Assembly (NCBI RefSeq): GCF_013307205.1 | Contig: NZ_CP028940.1 | Span: 1 to 64,000, forward strand | DNA length: 64,000 bases | Source: Polynucleobacter arcticus | GTDB lineage: Bacteria; Pseudomonadota; Gammaproteobacteria; Burkholderiales; Burkholderiaceae | Reading direction: 5' to 3' | Shown: positions 36,681 through 47,760 of the stretch, piece by piece | Position numbering within the stretch: position 1 is the stretch's first letter | How the letters are laid out: each line of letters begins with the position of its first letter | Program-made: the position numbers and the translations under genes | The notes under the pieces: generated by a model | Told to the model about the DNA's origin: nothing | Database searches by the model: none | The model's input: only the letters and a program-made list of their open reading frames with translations

Positions 36681-36706
36681 TCCGTTTGTAGCAAAAGAAC
36701 TTTGGG

Positions 36707-36902
36707 TCGACTCCTGCTCTTTGAGCGAGAGTCGAACATCAAAGACCGTTGGTGAATTACTTGCTTGCTCAGAATTAGTTCTTAATTATTACGAAAGTAA
36801 TGGCCAGCGCAGATGGCGACCCTGAAAAGATTTCACAAGATACTCTTGTGACAAATGATCAGACGCTGGTGTGTAACCCCAACTGGAAACAGTTGGTTTT
36901 TT
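36707..36902 (+). promoter_or_regulatory. L10 leader with terminator-like hairpin
   Basis: Four structures are visible before rplJ. TCGACTC/GAGTCGA (36707-36735) is a hairpin. CCAGCG (36804-36809) pairs with CGCTGG (36864-36869) around a hairpin CACAAGA-TAC-TCTTGTG (36834-36850). CCAACTG-GAAA-CAGTTGG (36879-36896) is a GNRA hairpin followed by six Ts, just before the AGGAG of rplJ. The last looks like an intrinsic terminator, so attenuation in addition to translational control by L10-L7/L12 is possible. Confidence 0.6.
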
Positions 36903-36914
36903 AGGAGTTAAACC

Positions 36915-37553
36915 GTGCCTTTGAATGTACAAGACAAAAAAGCGATTGTTGCTGATGTCGGCGCTCAATTGGCTGGAGCTCAAACAGTCGTGCTCGCTGA
37001 ATACCGCGGTATTCCAGTAGAGCAGTTGACAAAGCTACGTGCTAGCGCACGTGACCAAGGTGTATATCTTCGCGTTTTGAAGAACACATTGGCACGACGT
37101 GCTGCACAAGGCACACAGTTTGAGCCTCTTGCTGATTCGATGGTTGGCCCCTTGATTTATGGCATCTCTGCTGATCCGATTGCTTCGGCAAAAGTATTGC
37201 AGAACTTTGCTAAGACTCAAGACAAGCTAGTCATTACTGCTGGCTTATATAACGGCAAGTTGTTAGACGTAGCGGGCGTTAAATCCCTCGCGTCTATTCC
37301 AAGCCGCGACGAGTTGTTATCTCAGTTGTTGGGTGTCATGTTGGCCCCAGTATCTGCAATGGCTCGCGTATTGGGCGCAGTAGCAGCACAAAAGGCAGAA
37401 GGAGCACCCGCTCCTGTTGCAGCACCGGTAGTTGAAGCAGCAGCCCCAGCAGAAGCAGTTGCTGAAGCCGCCGCTCCAGAAGCAAGTGCTGAGCCTGCAG
37501 CCGCAGCCCCAGAAGCTGGAACAGAAACACCGCAAACCCCTGCCGCTGAATAA
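36915..37553 (+). CDS. rplJ: 50S ribosomal protein L10
   Basis: L10 is the base of the L7/L12 stalk. The 212-residue protein starts at GTG 36915 ([16 protein letters not shown]) with AGGAG upstream. Residues 1-165 are the normal L10. A tail of about 45 residues, nearly all Ala, Pro, Glu and Val ([14 protein letters not shown] and similar), is added, compared with 165 in E. coli. The gene is preceded by a structured leader. The product binds L7/L12 dimers made from the next gene. Confidence 0.97.
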   Translation: MPLNVQDKKAIVADVGAQLAGAQTVVLAEYRGIPVEQLTKLRASARDQGVYLRVLKNTLARRAAQGTQFEPLADSMVGPLIYGISADPIASAKVLQNFAKTQDKLVITAGLYNGKLLDVAGVKSLASIPSRDELLSQLLGVMLAPVSAMARVLGAVAAQKAEGAPAPVAAPVVEAAAPAEAVAEAAAPEASAEPAAAAPEAGTETPQTPAAE

Positions 37554-37589
37554 GCGACAGATTAACTATTTAAGTATTAGGAGCTAAAA

Positions 37590-37961
37590 ATGGCGATTAC
37601 TAAAGAAGAAATCATTGATGCAGTAGGTAGCATGTCCGTAATGGATTTAAACGACTTAGTTAAAGCGTTTGAAGAGAAGTTTGGCGTTTCAGCCGCAGCG
37701 ATGGCTGTTGCCGGTCCTGCTGGTGCTGGTGCAGCTGCAGTAGAAGAGCAAACAGAATTCACTGTGAACTTGCTCGAAGCTGGCGCAAACAAGGTTTCAG
37801 TGATTAAGGCTGTCCGTGAAATCACAGGTCTTGGCTTGAAAGAGGCTAAAGACTTAGTTGATGGTGCACCAAAGCCAATCAAAGAAGCTGTTGATAAGAA
37901 GACTGCTGAAGAAGCCAAGAAAAAACTTGACGACGCCGGCGCTAAGTCAGAAATCAAGTAA
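37590..37961 (+). CDS. rplL: 50S ribosomal protein L7/L12
   Basis: L7/L12 forms the flexible stalk that recruits translation factors. The 123-residue protein has an N-terminal dimerisation domain, an Ala/Gly-rich hinge ([13 protein letters not shown]), and the C-terminal factor-binding domain with [19 protein letters not shown]. Length is 121 in E. coli. It is followed by strong hairpins before rpoB. Confidence 0.98.
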   Translation: MAITKEEIIDAVGSMSVMDLNDLVKAFEEKFGVSAAAMAVAGPAGAGAAAVEEQTEFTVNLLEAGANKVSVIKAVREITGLGLKEAKDLVDGAPKPIKEAVDKKTAEEAKKKLDDAGAKSEIK

Positions 37962-37975
37962 TAAAAAAAACTTTT

Positions 37976-38002
37976 CTAACGCCTCCCAAAAGGAGTCGTT
38001 AG
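37976..38002 (+). other. Hairpin after rplL
   Basis: CTAACG (37976-37981) pairs with CGTTAG (37997-38002) and CTCC with GGAG inside, with one mismatch. There is no following T run. It may mark the 3' end of a processed rplJL message. Confidence 0.5.
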
Positions 38003-38028
38003 TTACGTTGGGTTTGATCTTTAGAGGT

Positions 38029-38064
38029 CAAACCCGATTTCATTTCTGATTGAAATCGGGTTTG
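38029..38064 (+). other. Strong hairpin in the rplL-rpoB gap
   Basis: CAAACCCGATTTCA (38029-38042) and TGAAATCGGGTTTG (38051-38064) form a perfect 14-base stem with an 8-base loop. No T run follows, so it is more like an RNase III processing site or an attenuator than a full terminator. The E. coli rplL-rpoB gap also has an attenuator and an RNase III site. Confidence 0.7.
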
Positions 38065-38097
38065 CCTTCTGATACGACTGCAGAATGCAAGTTTGGT

Positions 38098-38130
38098 CGG
38101 ACACTGAATCTTTCGATTTAGTGTTGTCCG
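38098..38130 (+). other. Second hairpin in the rplL-rpoB gap
   Basis: CGGAC (38098-38102) pairs with GTCCG (38126-38130), and ACTGAATC (38103-38110) with GATTTAGT (38115-38122), with a three-base bulge and a TTTC loop. It lies about 60 bases before rpoB. Confidence 0.55.
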
Positions 38131-38190
38131 CCAGTGATTGGTAGTGGCCAATCGCCAAATCTTTGTACAGTCGCTGAATTCGGAGATGAA

Positions 38191-41100
38191 ATGAACTACA
38201 GCTTCACCGAACGCAAGCGAGTCCGTAAAAGCTTTGCTAAGCGAGTAAATAATCATCAGGTTCCATACCTGATCGCAACGCAGCTGGAATCCTACGCTAA
38301 ATTTTTACAGGCTGAAAAGCCAGCCATGTCCCGTCTTACTGAGGGACTTCAAGCTGCCTTTACATCAGCATTCCCAATTGTGTCCAACAATGGTTACGCA
38401 CGTATGGAATACGTGTCATACCAGTTGTCACAGCCACCGTTTGACGTTAAAGAATGTCAACAACGTGGTTACACATACCACTCAGCCTTACGTGCAAAAG
38501 TTCGCTTGATTATTTATGATCGCGAAGCACCTACTAAGGTGAAAGAGGTAAAAGAGAGCGAAGTCTACATGGGTGAAATTCCGCTCATGACAGATAACGG
38601 CTCTTTTGTTATCAACGGTACTGAGCGCGTCATCGTTTCTCAGTTGCACCGTTCCCCAGGCGTGTTCTTCGAGCACGATAAGGGCAAGACACATAGCTCA
38701 GGTAAGTTGCTGTTCTCAGCGCGTATCATCCCTTACCGTGGTTCATGGCTCGATTTCGAGTTTGATCCAAAAGATATTCTGTATTTCCGCGTTGACCGTC
38801 GTCGTAAGATGCCCGTCACCATTCTGCTCAAAGCAATTGGTTTAAACAACGAACAGATTCTTGCAAACTTCTTTAACTTTGACCATTTCGCATTAACTGC
38901 TAATGGCGCAGCAATGGAATTTGTTCCAGAGCGCTTGCGTGGTCAGTTGGCTAACTTTGACGTGCTCGACAAGAATGGCGTTGTTGTCATTCAAAAAGAC
39001 AAGCGTATCAATGCAAAACATATTCGTGAACTCGAAGCTGCAAAGACTAAAAACATCGTTGTTCCAGATGACTACTTAGTTGGTCGTGTAGTTGCACGCA
39101 ACATTATTGATCCCGATTCTGGTGAAATCTTGGCATACGCTAATGATGAAATCACTGAAGAGTTGTTGGCTACATTGCGTGATGCAGGCATCAAGCAATT
39201 AGAAACTATCTACACCAATGATTTAGATTCTGGCGCATACATTTCACAGACATTACGCACTGATGAAACTGCGGATCAAATGGCTGCTCGTATTGCCATT
39301 TATCGCATGATGCGTCCTGGCGAGCCTCCAACAGAAGATGCTGTTGAGGCTTTGTTCCAGCGCTTGTTCTACAACGAAGATAGCTACGATCTATCACGCG
39401 TTGGTCGTATGAAAGTAAACAGCCGTCTCGGTCGTTCAGAGATGGAAGGCAAAATGGTTTTGTCGGATGAAGATATCCTCGACACCATTAAGTCACTCGT
39501 TGACTTGCGTAACGGCAAAGGCGAAGTTGATGACATCGACCACTTAGGTAATCGTCGTGTACGTTGCGTTGGTGAGTTGGCGGAAAATCAATTCCGCGCA
39601 GGTTTGTCACGTGTTGAGCGTGCGGTTAAAGAACGTCTCGGCCAAGCCGAAACAGAAAACCTCATGCCGCATGACTTGATTAACAGCAAGCCAATCTCTT
39701 CGGCGATTCGTGAGTTCTTCGGTTCTTCACAGTTGTCTCAGTTTATGGATCAAACTAATCCCTTGTCAGAGATCACGCACAAGCGTCGTATTTCTGCATT
39801 GGGACCTGGTGGTTTGACACGCGAGCGCGCAGGTTTCGAAGTGCGCGACGTACATCCAACCCACTATGGTCGCGTTTGCCCAATTGAAACTCCAGAAGGA
39901 CCAAACATTGGTTTGATCAACTCACTCGCGTTATTTGCGCGTTTGAATGAGCATGGTTTCTTGGAAACGCCATATCGTAAAGTGGCAAATAGCAAAGTGA
40001 GCGATGAAGTAATGTATCTCTCCGCTATTGAAGAGGCGAAGTACATCATTGCTCAGGCTAATGCAACAATCGACAAGAGCGGTAAGTTAGCCGATGAATT
40101 GGTTTCAGCGCGTCAAGCTGGCGAGACCATGATGGTGAGTCCAGAGCGAATTGATTTTATTGACGTAGCTCCTAGCCAGATCGTTTCTGCAGCTGCTTCA
40201 CTCGTCCCATTCTTAGAGCACGATGATGCAAACCGTGCGTTGATGGGTGCGAACATGCAGCGTCAAGCGGTTCCTTGCTTGCGTCCAGATAAGCCATTGG
40301 TTGGTACAGGCTTAGAGCGTATTGTTGCAGTTGACTCGGGCACTGTTATTTTGGCGTCCCGTGGCGGTATTGTTGATTATGTCGATGCAAATCGTGTGGT
40401 GATTCGTGTAAACGATGATGAAACTGCTGCTGGTGAAGTGGGTGTGGATATTTATAACCTCATCAAGTACACCCGTTCAAATCAAAACACCAACATCAAT
40501 CAACGTCCGATCGTACAGGCTGGTGATCGTGTAGTGCGTGGCGACGTAGTTGCTGACGGCGCATCTACTGATTTGGGCGAATTGGCTTTGGGTCAAAACA
40601 TGACCGTGGCATTTATGCCATGGAACGGTTACAACTTCGAAGATTCGATCTTGATCTCTGAAAAGGTTGTTGCTGATGACCGTTACACCTCTATTCATAT
40701 TGAGGAGTTGTCGGTTGTTGCTCGTGACACCAAGTTGGGTTCAGAAGAAATTACACGCGATATCTCTAACCTGGCTGAGTCACAACTTTCCCGTTTAGAC
40801 GAAAGCGGTATTGTTTATATCGGTGCTGAAGTTGAAGCTGGTGACGTATTGGTTGGTAAGGTCACGCCAAAGGGCGAGACTACTCTCACTCCAGAAGAGA
40901 AGTTACTACGTGCGATCTTCGGTGAAAAAGCATCTGATGTTAAAGATACTTCTTTGCGCGTTCCATCTGGAATGATTGGCACTGTTATTGACGTTCAAGT
41001 CTTCACCCGTGAAGGTATTGAGCGCGATGCCCGTGCACAGGCCATTATTCAAGAAGAATTACAACGCTATCGTTTGGACTTAAATGACCAGTTGCGTATT

Positions 41101-42291
41101 GTTGAGGGCGATGCCTTCATGCGTTTAGAAAAGCTGTTGATTGGCAAAGTTGCCAATGGCGGCCCTAAGAAATTAGCTAAAGGCACCAAGATCGACAAGG
41201 AATACCTTGCTGACTTAGACAAATATCATTGGTTTGATGTTCGTCCAGCAGATGATGAAGTTGCCTCACAAGTTGAAGCAATTAAGTCTTCTATTGAAGC
41301 GAAGCGTAAGCAGTTTGATGAGGCTTTTGAAGAGAAGCGTACTAAGCTTACCCAGGGCGATGATTTGCAGCCTGGCGTAACCAAGATGGTCAAGGTGTAC
41401 TTGGCTGTTAAGCGTCGCTTACAACCTGGTGACAAGATGGCCGGTCGACACGGTAACAAGGGTGTGGTTTCTAAAATCGCCCCAGCAGAAGACATGCCAT
41501 TTATGGCTGACGGACGCCCTGTTGACATCGTCTTGAACCCCTTAGGCGTTCCTTCCCGTATGAACGTTGGTCAGATCTTGGAAACTCACTTAGGTTGGGC
41601 AGCTCAAGGTATTGGTAAGCGTATTGATGAGATGGTTCGTCAACAAGTTAAGCAAGCTGAACTCCGCAAGTTCATGAAGCAGCTTTACAACGAAACCGGT
41701 CGTATCGAAGACATCGACAACTTTACTGATGAGCAAATCACAGTCTTAGCTGAGAATTTACGCCAAGGCTTGCCATTCGCTACCCCAGTATTTGACGGTG
41801 CTACGGAAGCAGAAATCAGCCGCATGCTCGAGTTGGCATATCCAGAAGAGGTAGCTACTTCTTTAAAGATGACGCCATCACGTCAGCAAATGATTCTGTG
41901 TGACGGCCGTACCGGCGATCAGTTTGAGCGTCCAGTCACTGTTGGCGTAATGCACGTCTTGAAACTCCACCATTTGGTTGATGACAAGATGCATGCACGT
42001 TCAACCGGACCTTACTCTTTAGTAACGCAACAGCCACTAGGCGGTAAGGCTCAGTTTGGTGGTCAGCGCTTTGGTGAAATGGAAGTTTGGGCCCTCGAAG
42101 CATACGGTGCTTCATATGTCTTGCAGGAAATGCTGACAGTGAAGTCCGATGACGTCGCAGGCCGTACCAAGGTTTACGAAAACATCGTCAAGGGCGAGCA
42201 CACAATTGATGCTGGCATGCCCGAATCCTTCAACGTACTGGTAAAAGAAATCCGTTCGTTGGGTATTGACATTGACATGGAGCGCAACTGA
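38191..42291 (+). CDS. rpoB: RNA polymerase beta subunit
   Basis: RpoB makes up half of the RNA polymerase active centre. The 1366-residue protein starts at ATG 38191 ([18 protein letters not shown]), with GGAG upstream; an earlier in-frame ATG at 38134 lacks support. The rifampicin region [20 protein letters not shown] and [16 protein letters not shown] are wild type. The C-terminus with [18 protein letters not shown] sequence is intact. Length is 1342 in E. coli. rpoC starts almost at its stop. Confidence 0.98.
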   Translation: MNYSFTERKRVRKSFAKRVNNHQVPYLIATQLESYAKFLQAEKPAMSRLTEGLQAAFTSAFPIVSNNGYARMEYVSYQLSQPPFDVKECQQRGYTYHSALRAKVRLIIYDREAPTKVKEVKESEVYMGEIPLMTDNGSFVINGTERVIVSQLHRSPGVFFEHDKGKTHSSGKLLFSARIIPYRGSWLDFEFDPKDILYFRVDRRRKMPVTILLKAIGLNNEQILANFFNFDHFALTANGAAMEFVPERLRGQLANFDVLDKNGVVVIQKDKRINAKHIRELEAAKTKNIVVPDDYLVGRVVARNIIDPDSGEILAYANDEITEELLATLRDAGIKQLETIYTNDLDSGAYISQTLRTDETADQMAARIAIYRMMRPGEPPTEDAVEALFQRLFYNEDSYDLSRVGRMKVNSRLGRSEMEGKMVLSDEDILDTIKSLVDLRNGKGEVDDIDHLGNRRVRCVGELAENQFRAGLSRVERAVKERLGQAETENLMPHDLINSKPISSAIREFFGSSQLSQFMDQTNPLSEITHKRRISALGPGGLTRERAGFEVRDVHPTHYGRVCPIETPEGPNIGLINSLALFARLNEHGFLETPYRKVANSKVSDEVMYLSAIEEAKYIIAQANATIDKSGKLADELVSARQAGETMMVSPERIDFIDVAPSQIVSAAASLVPFLEHDDANRALMGANMQRQAVPCLRPDKPLVGTGLERIVAVDSGTVILASRGGIVDYVDANRVVIRVNDDETAAGEVGVDIYNLIKYTRSNQNTNINQRPIVQAGDRVVRGDVVADGASTDLGELALGQNMTVAFMPWNGYNFEDSILISEKVVADDRYTSIHIEELSVVARDTKLGSEEITRDISNLAESQLSRLDESGIVYIGAEVEAGDVLVGKVTPKGETTLTPEEKLLRAIFGEKASDVKDTSLRVPSGMIGTVIDVQVFTREGIERDARAQAIIQEELQRYRLDLNDQLRIVEGDAFMRLEKLLIGKVANGGPKKLAKGTKIDKEYLADLDKYHWFDVRPADDEVASQVEAIKSSIEAKRKQFDEAFEEKRTKLTQGDDLQPGVTKMVKVYLAVKRRLQPGDKMAGRHGNKGVVSKIAPAEDMPFMADGRPVDIVLNPLGVPSRMNVGQILETHLGWAAQGIGKRIDEMVRQQVKQAELRKFMKQLYNETGRIEDIDNFTDEQITVLAENLRQGLPFATPVFDGATEAEISRMLELAYPEEVATSLKMTPSRQQMILCDGRTGDQFERPVTVGVMHVLKLHHLVDDKMHARSTGPYSLVTQQPLGGKAQFGGQRFGEMEVWALEAYGASYVLQEMLTVKSDDVAGRTKVYENIVKGEHTIDAGMPESFNVLVKEIRSLGIDIDMERN

Positions 42292-42292
42292 T

Positions 42293-45200
42293 ATGAAAGC
42301 ATTGCTCGATTTATTTAAGCAAACGCAGGGTGATGAGCAGTTTGATGTCATCAAGATTGGTCTTGCATCCCCTGAGAAAATTCGCTCATGGTCTTTTGGT
42401 GAAGTTCGCAAACCAGAAACCATCAACTATCGGACTTTTAAGCCCGAGCGTGATGGTCTGTTCTGCGCCAAAATTTTTGGGCCAACCAAAGACTACGAGT
42501 GCTTGTGTGGCAAGTACAAGCGCTTAAAGTTCCGTGGCGTTATCTGCGAAAAGTGTGGCGTTGAAGTTACGCTTGCTAAGGTACGTCGTGAGCGCATGGG
42601 CCATATTGAGTTGGCGGCCCCTGTAGCGCACATTTGGTTCTTGAAGTCATTGCCATCCCGCTTGGGTATGGTTCTAGATATGACTTTGCGGGATATTGAA
42701 CGCGTTCTTTACTTTGAGGCCTATGTCGTTGTTGACGAAGGCATGACACCTGAAGGCGCAATGAAGCGCGGCCAGATCATGTCTGAGGACGAGTACATTG
42801 CCAAGACTGAAGAGTATGGTGACGGTGCATTTACCGCCATCATGGGCGCTGAAGGTATTCGTGATCTCCTGCGTTCGATTGATATCGATCGTGAAGTTGA
42901 GACCATTCGTGCTGACTTAAAAGCGACTGGTAGCGATGCCAAGATCAAGAAATATGCTAAGCGCTTAAAAGTGCTCGAGGCGTTCCAGACTTCAGGCATT
43001 AAGCCTGATTGGATGATCATGGAAGTATTGCCAGTATTGCCACCTGAATTGCGCCCATTAGTGCCTTTGGATGGCGGTCGTTTTGCTACCTCCGATTTGA
43101 ATGACCTCTATCGTCGCGTGATTAACCGTAACAACCGTCTCAAGCGCTTGTTAGAGTTGCGCGCACCAGAGATCATTGTTCGCAATGAAAAACGCATGTT
43201 GCAAGAAGCGGTTGACTCATTGCTCGATAACGGTCGTCGCGGTAAGGCTATGACTGGCGCTAACAAGCGTCCGTTGAAGTCCTTGGCTGAGATGATTAAA
43301 GGTAAGAGCGGCCGTTTCCGTCAAAACTTGCTGGGTAAACGTGTTGACTATTCAGGTCGTTCAGTCATCGTTGTTGGACCAACATTAAAACTACATCAGT
43401 GTGGCTTGCCAAAATTAATGGCCTTGGAATTATTCAAGCCGTTTATTTTCAACAAGCTCGAGACTTTAGGAATCGCAACTACGATTAAGGCTGCGAAGAA
43501 AGAAGTTGAAAGCCAGACTCCAATCGTTTGGGACATTCTCGAAGAGGTGATTCGCGAACATCCAATCATGTTGAACCGTGCGCCTACATTGCACCGCCTT
43601 GGTATTCAGGCTTTTGAGCCAATGCTGATTGAAGGCAAGGCAATCCAATTGCACCCATTAGTCTGCGCAGCATTTAACGCCGACTTTGACGGTGACCAAA
43701 TGGCGGTTCACGTTCCTTTGTCGCTCGAGGCGCAAATGGAAGCACGTACATTGATGTTGGCTTCGAACAACGTATTGTTCCCAGCTAACGGCGAGCCATC
43801 AATCGTTCCTTCCCAGGACGTGGTGTTGGGTCTGTACTACGCTACACGTGACAAGATTAACGGTAAAGGCGAAGGCATGGTCTTCGCTAATATTACTGAA
43901 GTCATTCGTGCATACGAGGCTGGCCAGGTTGAATTGGCCTCACGCGTTGCTGTGCGTATTACTGAGTTTGAGATCGTGGACAAGAAGGCAGAGGGCGATG
44001 CCCGTTTTGCAGAAAAGACTTCGATTTATCAAACTTCAGTTGGCCGTGCGATTCTGTCAGAGATCTTGCCTAAGGGCATGACTTTCGACGAAATCAATAA
44101 GCCACTGAAGAAAAAAGAAATCTCACGCTTGATCAACACTTCATTCCGTAAGTGCGGTCTTCGTGAAACAGTTATTTTTGCTGACCGTCTATTACAGTCT
44201 GGTTTCCGCTTGGCGACTAACGCCGGTATCTCGGTTGCGATCGACGATATGCTGATTCCAACTTCTAAAGAGCGCATCATCACTGAAGCTTCTACCAAAG
44301 TTAAGGAATATGACAAGCAGTTCATGTCAGGTCTCGTAACCAATCAAGAGCGTTATAACAACGTGGTTGATATCTGGGGAGCTGCTGGTGATCAGGTTGG
44401 CAAAGCGATGATGGATGAGTTGTCACATGTGGACGTGCTCGATCGCAACGGTAAGACTGTGCGTCAAGAATCCTTTAACTCCATCTACATGATGGCGGAT
44501 TCTGGTGCGCGTGGATCTGCGGCGCAGATTCGTCAGTTGGCCGGTATGCGTGGTTTGATGGCGAAGCCTGATGGCTCCATCATTGAAACCCCAATTACTG
44601 CGAACTTCCGTGAAGGTTTGAATGTGTTGCAGTACTTCATTTCTACTCACGGTGCTCGTAAGGGTCTGGCCGATACGGCATTGAAGACAGCGAACTCAGG
44701 TTACTTGACACGTCGTTTGTGCGACGTAACTCAAGACCTCGTGGTCATCGAAGATGATTGCGGCGCAACTTCTGGCGTAACCATGAAGGCGCTTGTTGAA
44801 GGCGGCGAAATTATCGAAGCCTTGCGTGATCGTATTTTGGGTCGCGTATGTATTGGTGACATCGTTCATCCTGACACACAAGAAGTTATTGTTGTTAATG
44901 ACACATTGCTAGACGAAGATCATGTTGATGAAATCGTTGCTTTGGGTATCGACGAAGTTAAAGTTCGTACAGTGTTGTCATGCTTAACTCGCTTTGGCTT
45001 GTGCGCCAAGTGTTATGGACGTGATTTAGGTCGTGGTGGTTTGGTGAACGTCGGTGAGGCAGTTGGTGTGATCGCTGCTCAATCTATCGGTGAGCCAGGT
45101 ACACAGTTGACTATGCGCACCTTCCACATCGGTGGTGCTGCGTCGCGTGCATTGGTTGCAAGCAACATTGAAGCGAAGTCTAACGGTGCATTGAAGTTCT

Positions 45201-46555
45201 CTGGCACGATGCGTGTTGTGAAGAACGCGAAGGGTGAGCAGATCGTGATTTCACGTTCAGGCGAAGCTTTGATCGTTGATGACAATGGTCGCGAGCGTGA
45301 GCGTCATAAGGTACCTTATGGTGCAACGCTCTTGTTGAAAGAAGATGCAGCAGTGAAGGCTGGCGCAAGCTTAGCTACATGGGATCCGTTAACACGTCCA
45401 ATCATCTCTGAGTACGCTGGTATTGCTCGCTTCGATAACGTTGAAGAAGGCGTTACTGTAGCTAAGCAGGTTGACGAAGTAACCGGCCTCTCCACTTTGG
45501 TGGTGATTGACGGTAAGCGTCGCAGTGCTGCTAGCAAAGGCGTTCGTCCAATGATCAACTTAGTTGATGACAAAGGTGGCGAAGTGATGATTGCCGGTAC
45601 TGATCATCCAGTCAATATTGGTTTGCAAGTTGGCGCTTTGATTACCGTTAAAGATGGTCAAAAAGTTGAAGTTGGTGAAGTATTGGCGCGTATTCCAATC
45701 GAATCACAGAAGACTCGCGACATTACCGGTGGTTTGCCACGTGTTGCAGAATTGTTCGAAGCACGTTCACCAAAAGATGCTGCTGTATTGGCTAAAGTCA
45801 CTGGAACCGTTTCCTTCGGTAAAGAAACCAAAGGTAAACAACGTTTGGTCATTACCGATATGGACGGCGAAGCCAATGAATTTTTGATTCCTAAAGAGAA
45901 GCAGGTTCTCGTTCATGACGGTCAAGTTGTGAACAAGGGCGAGATGATTGTGGAAGGCCCAGCCGATCCACACGATATCTTGACACTCAGAGGTATTGAA
46001 GAGTTGGCGATCTACATCGTTGATGAAGTTCAAGACGTTTACCGTTTGCAAGGCGTGAAGATTAATGACAAGCACATTGAAGTGATCGTGCGTCAAATGT
46101 TGCGCCGCGTGCAAATTACTGATGGTGGCGATACTGCCTACATCACTGGTGAGCAAGTTGAGCGCTCAAAACTGTATGACGCCAACGATTTAGTGATTGC
46201 TGCAGGTAAGCGCCCAGCTCAGTTTGAGAACGTATTACTGGGTATTACTAAAGCATCCTTGTCGACAGACAGCTTCATTTCAGCGGCTTCTTTCCAAGAA
46301 ACCACCCGTGTATTGACTGAAGCCGCAATTATGGGCAAGACCGATACACTCCGTGGCCTCAAGGAAAACGTCATTATTGGTCGCTTGATTCCTGCGGGTA
46401 CTGGCTTGGCTTATCGCCGTGCACGCAAGGTCAGGGAGCAATTTGAGCGTGATCGTGCGCAAATGATCGCTGCCGAAGAAGAAGCAATGGCTGATTTGCC
46501 TGTAGAAATAGAGGCTGAAGTGATTGCTCCTGCTGCGGAGGCAGATCCAAGCTAA
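42293..46555 (+). CDS. rpoC: RNA polymerase beta' subunit
   Basis: RpoC carries the catalytic metal-binding loop [12 protein letters not shown] near residue 460. The 1420-residue protein starts at ATG 42293, one base after the rpoB stop. Two zinc sites are visible: [20 protein letters not shown] near residue 70 and [11 protein letters not shown] near 895. The C-terminal tail is Ala/Glu-rich ([16 protein letters not shown]). Length is 1407 in E. coli. A terminator follows. Confidence 0.98.
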   Translation: MKALLDLFKQTQGDEQFDVIKIGLASPEKIRSWSFGEVRKPETINYRTFKPERDGLFCAKIFGPTKDYECLCGKYKRLKFRGVICEKCGVEVTLAKVRRERMGHIELAAPVAHIWFLKSLPSRLGMVLDMTLRDIERVLYFEAYVVVDEGMTPEGAMKRGQIMSEDEYIAKTEEYGDGAFTAIMGAEGIRDLLRSIDIDREVETIRADLKATGSDAKIKKYAKRLKVLEAFQTSGIKPDWMIMEVLPVLPPELRPLVPLDGGRFATSDLNDLYRRVINRNNRLKRLLELRAPEIIVRNEKRMLQEAVDSLLDNGRRGKAMTGANKRPLKSLAEMIKGKSGRFRQNLLGKRVDYSGRSVIVVGPTLKLHQCGLPKLMALELFKPFIFNKLETLGIATTIKAAKKEVESQTPIVWDILEEVIREHPIMLNRAPTLHRLGIQAFEPMLIEGKAIQLHPLVCAAFNADFDGDQMAVHVPLSLEAQMEARTLMLASNNVLFPANGEPSIVPSQDVVLGLYYATRDKINGKGEGMVFANITEVIRAYEAGQVELASRVAVRITEFEIVDKKAEGDARFAEKTSIYQTSVGRAILSEILPKGMTFDEINKPLKKKEISRLINTSFRKCGLRETVIFADRLLQSGFRLATNAGISVAIDDMLIPTSKERIITEASTKVKEYDKQFMSGLVTNQERYNNVVDIWGAAGDQVGKAMMDELSHVDVLDRNGKTVRQESFNSIYMMADSGARGSAAQIRQLAGMRGLMAKPDGSIIETPITANFREGLNVLQYFISTHGARKGLADTALKTANSGYLTRRLCDVTQDLVVIEDDCGATSGVTMKALVEGGEIIEALRDRILGRVCIGDIVHPDTQEVIVVNDTLLDEDHVDEIVALGIDEVKVRTVLSCLTRFGLCAKCYGRDLGRGGLVNVGEAVGVIAAQSIGEPGTQLTMRTFHIGGAASRALVASNIEAKSNGALKFSGTMRVVKNAKGEQIVISRSGEALIVDDNGRERERHKVPYGATLLLKEDAAVKAGASLATWDPLTRPIISEYAGIARFDNVEEGVTVAKQVDEVTGLSTLVVIDGKRRSAASKGVRPMINLVDDKGGEVMIAGTDHPVNIGLQVGALITVKDGQKVEVGEVLARIPIESQKTRDITGGLPRVAELFEARSPKDAAVLAKVTGTVSFGKETKGKQRLVITDMDGEANEFLIPKEKQVLVHDGQVVNKGEMIVEGPADPHDILTLRGIEELAIYIVDEVQDVYRLQGVKINDKHIEVIVRQMLRRVQITDGGDTAYITGEQVERSKLYDANDLVIAAGKRPAQFENVLLGITKASLSTDSFISAASFQETTRVLTEAAIMGKTDTLRGLKENVIIGRLIPAGTGLAYRRARKVREQFERDRAQMIAAEEEAMADLPVEIEAEVIAPAAEADPS

Positions 46556-46565
46556 TTTGGTATTT

Positions 46566-46589
46566 CTGGCTAGAAATGGCCAGTTTTTT
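46566..46589 (+). terminator. Terminator after rpoC
   Basis: CTGGC (46566-46570) and GCCAG (46579-46583) form a short stem around TAGAAATG, followed by TTTTTT. It is weaker than the rRNA terminator but well placed. Confidence 0.65.
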
Positions 46590-46599
46590 CCCCATTTGG

Positions 46600-46628
46600 T
46601 TGACGGAAAAGGCTGGCCAAGCTAGAAT
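46600..46628 (+). promoter_or_regulatory. Promoter of the str operon (rpsL-rpsG-fusA-tufB)
   Basis: TTGACG (46600-46605) lies 17 bases before TAGAAT (46623-46628). The spacing is ideal and both boxes are close to consensus. Transcription would start about 46635, some 98 bases before rpsL. Confidence 0.75.
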
Positions 46629-46732
46629 GCTGAGTTCTACTGATTCAGAAGAGGGTCTTTTTGACCTAGAAATTATCTAAGTCATTGATTTTCTTGAAGA
46701 AAGCAACAAAGAAGTACTAACCGAGCTATTTT

Positions 46733-47113
46733 ATGCCAACAATTAATCAATTATTACGTAAGCCAAGAAGTCGGCTGACCGTTAAAAGCAAGAGCCCTGC
46801 GCTGCAAAACAGCCCGCAGCGCCGTGGTGTGTGTACGCGTGTGTATACAACTACTCCTAAAAAGCCTAACTCTGCGCTACGTAAAGTAGCCAAAGTTCGC
46901 TTAACCAATGGTTTTGAAGTGATTTCATACATTGGCGGTGAAGGCCATAACCTCCAGGAACACTCAGTAGTGTTGATTCGTGGTGGTCGTGTAAAGGATT
47001 TGCCAGGTGTTCGTTATCACATCGTTCGTGGCTCACTTGACTTGCAGGGTGTTAAAGACCGTAAGCAGTCACGTTCCAAGTACGGTGCTAAGCGCGCTAA
47101 GAAAGCTGCTTAA
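46733..47113 (+). CDS. rpsL: 30S ribosomal protein S12
   Basis: S12 sits at the decoding centre and controls accuracy. The 126-residue protein has [18 protein letters not shown], with the Lys at the usual position 43, and [17 protein letters not shown] with the Lys near 88; both are wild type for streptomycin sensitivity. It is the first gene of the str operon. Confidence 0.98.
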   Translation: MPTINQLLRKPRSRLTVKSKSPALQNSPQRRGVCTRVYTTTPKKPNSALRKVAKVRLTNGFEVISYIGGEGHNLQEHSVVLIRGGRVKDLPGVRYHIVRGSLDLQGVKDRKQSRSKYGAKRAKKAA

Positions 47114-47171
47114 TCGCAACTGAAGTATTTGCAGTAAGTCTTCGTTTGTCAGACTTTAAAGACAAGTAAGT

Positions 47172-47239
47172 GGCCGTTCCGTCTGGAGGTTTCTTCAGAT
47201 AGTAGGACGGCCGGAGTGGGTGTTCCATGTGGGCCACCC
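47172..47239 (+). promoter_or_regulatory. rpsL-rpsG intercistronic structure (possible S7 target)
   Basis: GGCCGT (47172-47177) pairs with ACGGCC (47207-47212) around inner pairs, and GGGTG (47218-47222) pairs with CACCC (47235-47239). In E. coli the equivalent gap folds like the S7 site of 16S rRNA and is the S7 repressor site. The stems are visible; the function is inferred. Confidence 0.45.
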
Positions 47240-47262
47240 CTAACTGAACTGAAGGAGTAGTT

Positions 47263-47733
47263 ATGCCACGTCGTCGTGAAGTTCCCAAGCGGGAAATCTT
47301 GCCTGATCCAAAATTTGGCAATGTAGAAGTAGCAAAATTCATGAACGTCCTGATGTTGGACGGCAAGAAATCGGTTGCAGAGCGTATCGTTTACGGTGCC
47401 TTTGATCACATCGAGAAAAAAGCAAATAAAGAGCCACTCGAAATCTTCTCAACAGCAATGGGCAATGTCAAGCCAATGGTTGAGGTGAAGAGCCGTCGTG
47501 TTGGTGGCGCCAACTATCAGGTTCCTGTTGAAGTTCGTCCATCACGCCGCTCTGCTTTGGCAATGCGCTGGGTGCGCGAAGCCGCTAAAAAGCGTGGTGA
47601 AAAATCCATGGCTCAACGTTTGGCCAACGAATTATTAGAAGCCGCAGAAGGTCGCGGCGGAGCGATGAAGAAGCGTGAAGAAGTTCACCGTATGGCAGAA
47701 GCTAACAAAGCTTTCTCACATTTCCGCTTCTAA
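47263..47733 (+). CDS. rpsG: 30S ribosomal protein S7
   Basis: S7 nucleates the 30S head and represses its own operon. The 156-residue protein starts [19 protein letters not shown] and has [20 protein letters not shown] and [16 protein letters not shown] precedes the ATG at 47263. It is 149 bases after rpsL and 27 before fusA. Confidence 0.98.
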   Translation: MPRRREVPKREILPDPKFGNVEVAKFMNVLMLDGKKSVAERIVYGAFDHIEKKANKEPLEIFSTAMGNVKPMVEVKSRRVGGANYQVPVEVRPSRRSALAMRWVREAAKKRGEKSMAQRLANELLEAAEGRGGAMKKREEVHRMAEANKAFSHFRF

Positions 47734-47760
47734 TCGCATAGCAAAGAAAAGGTACCAACA

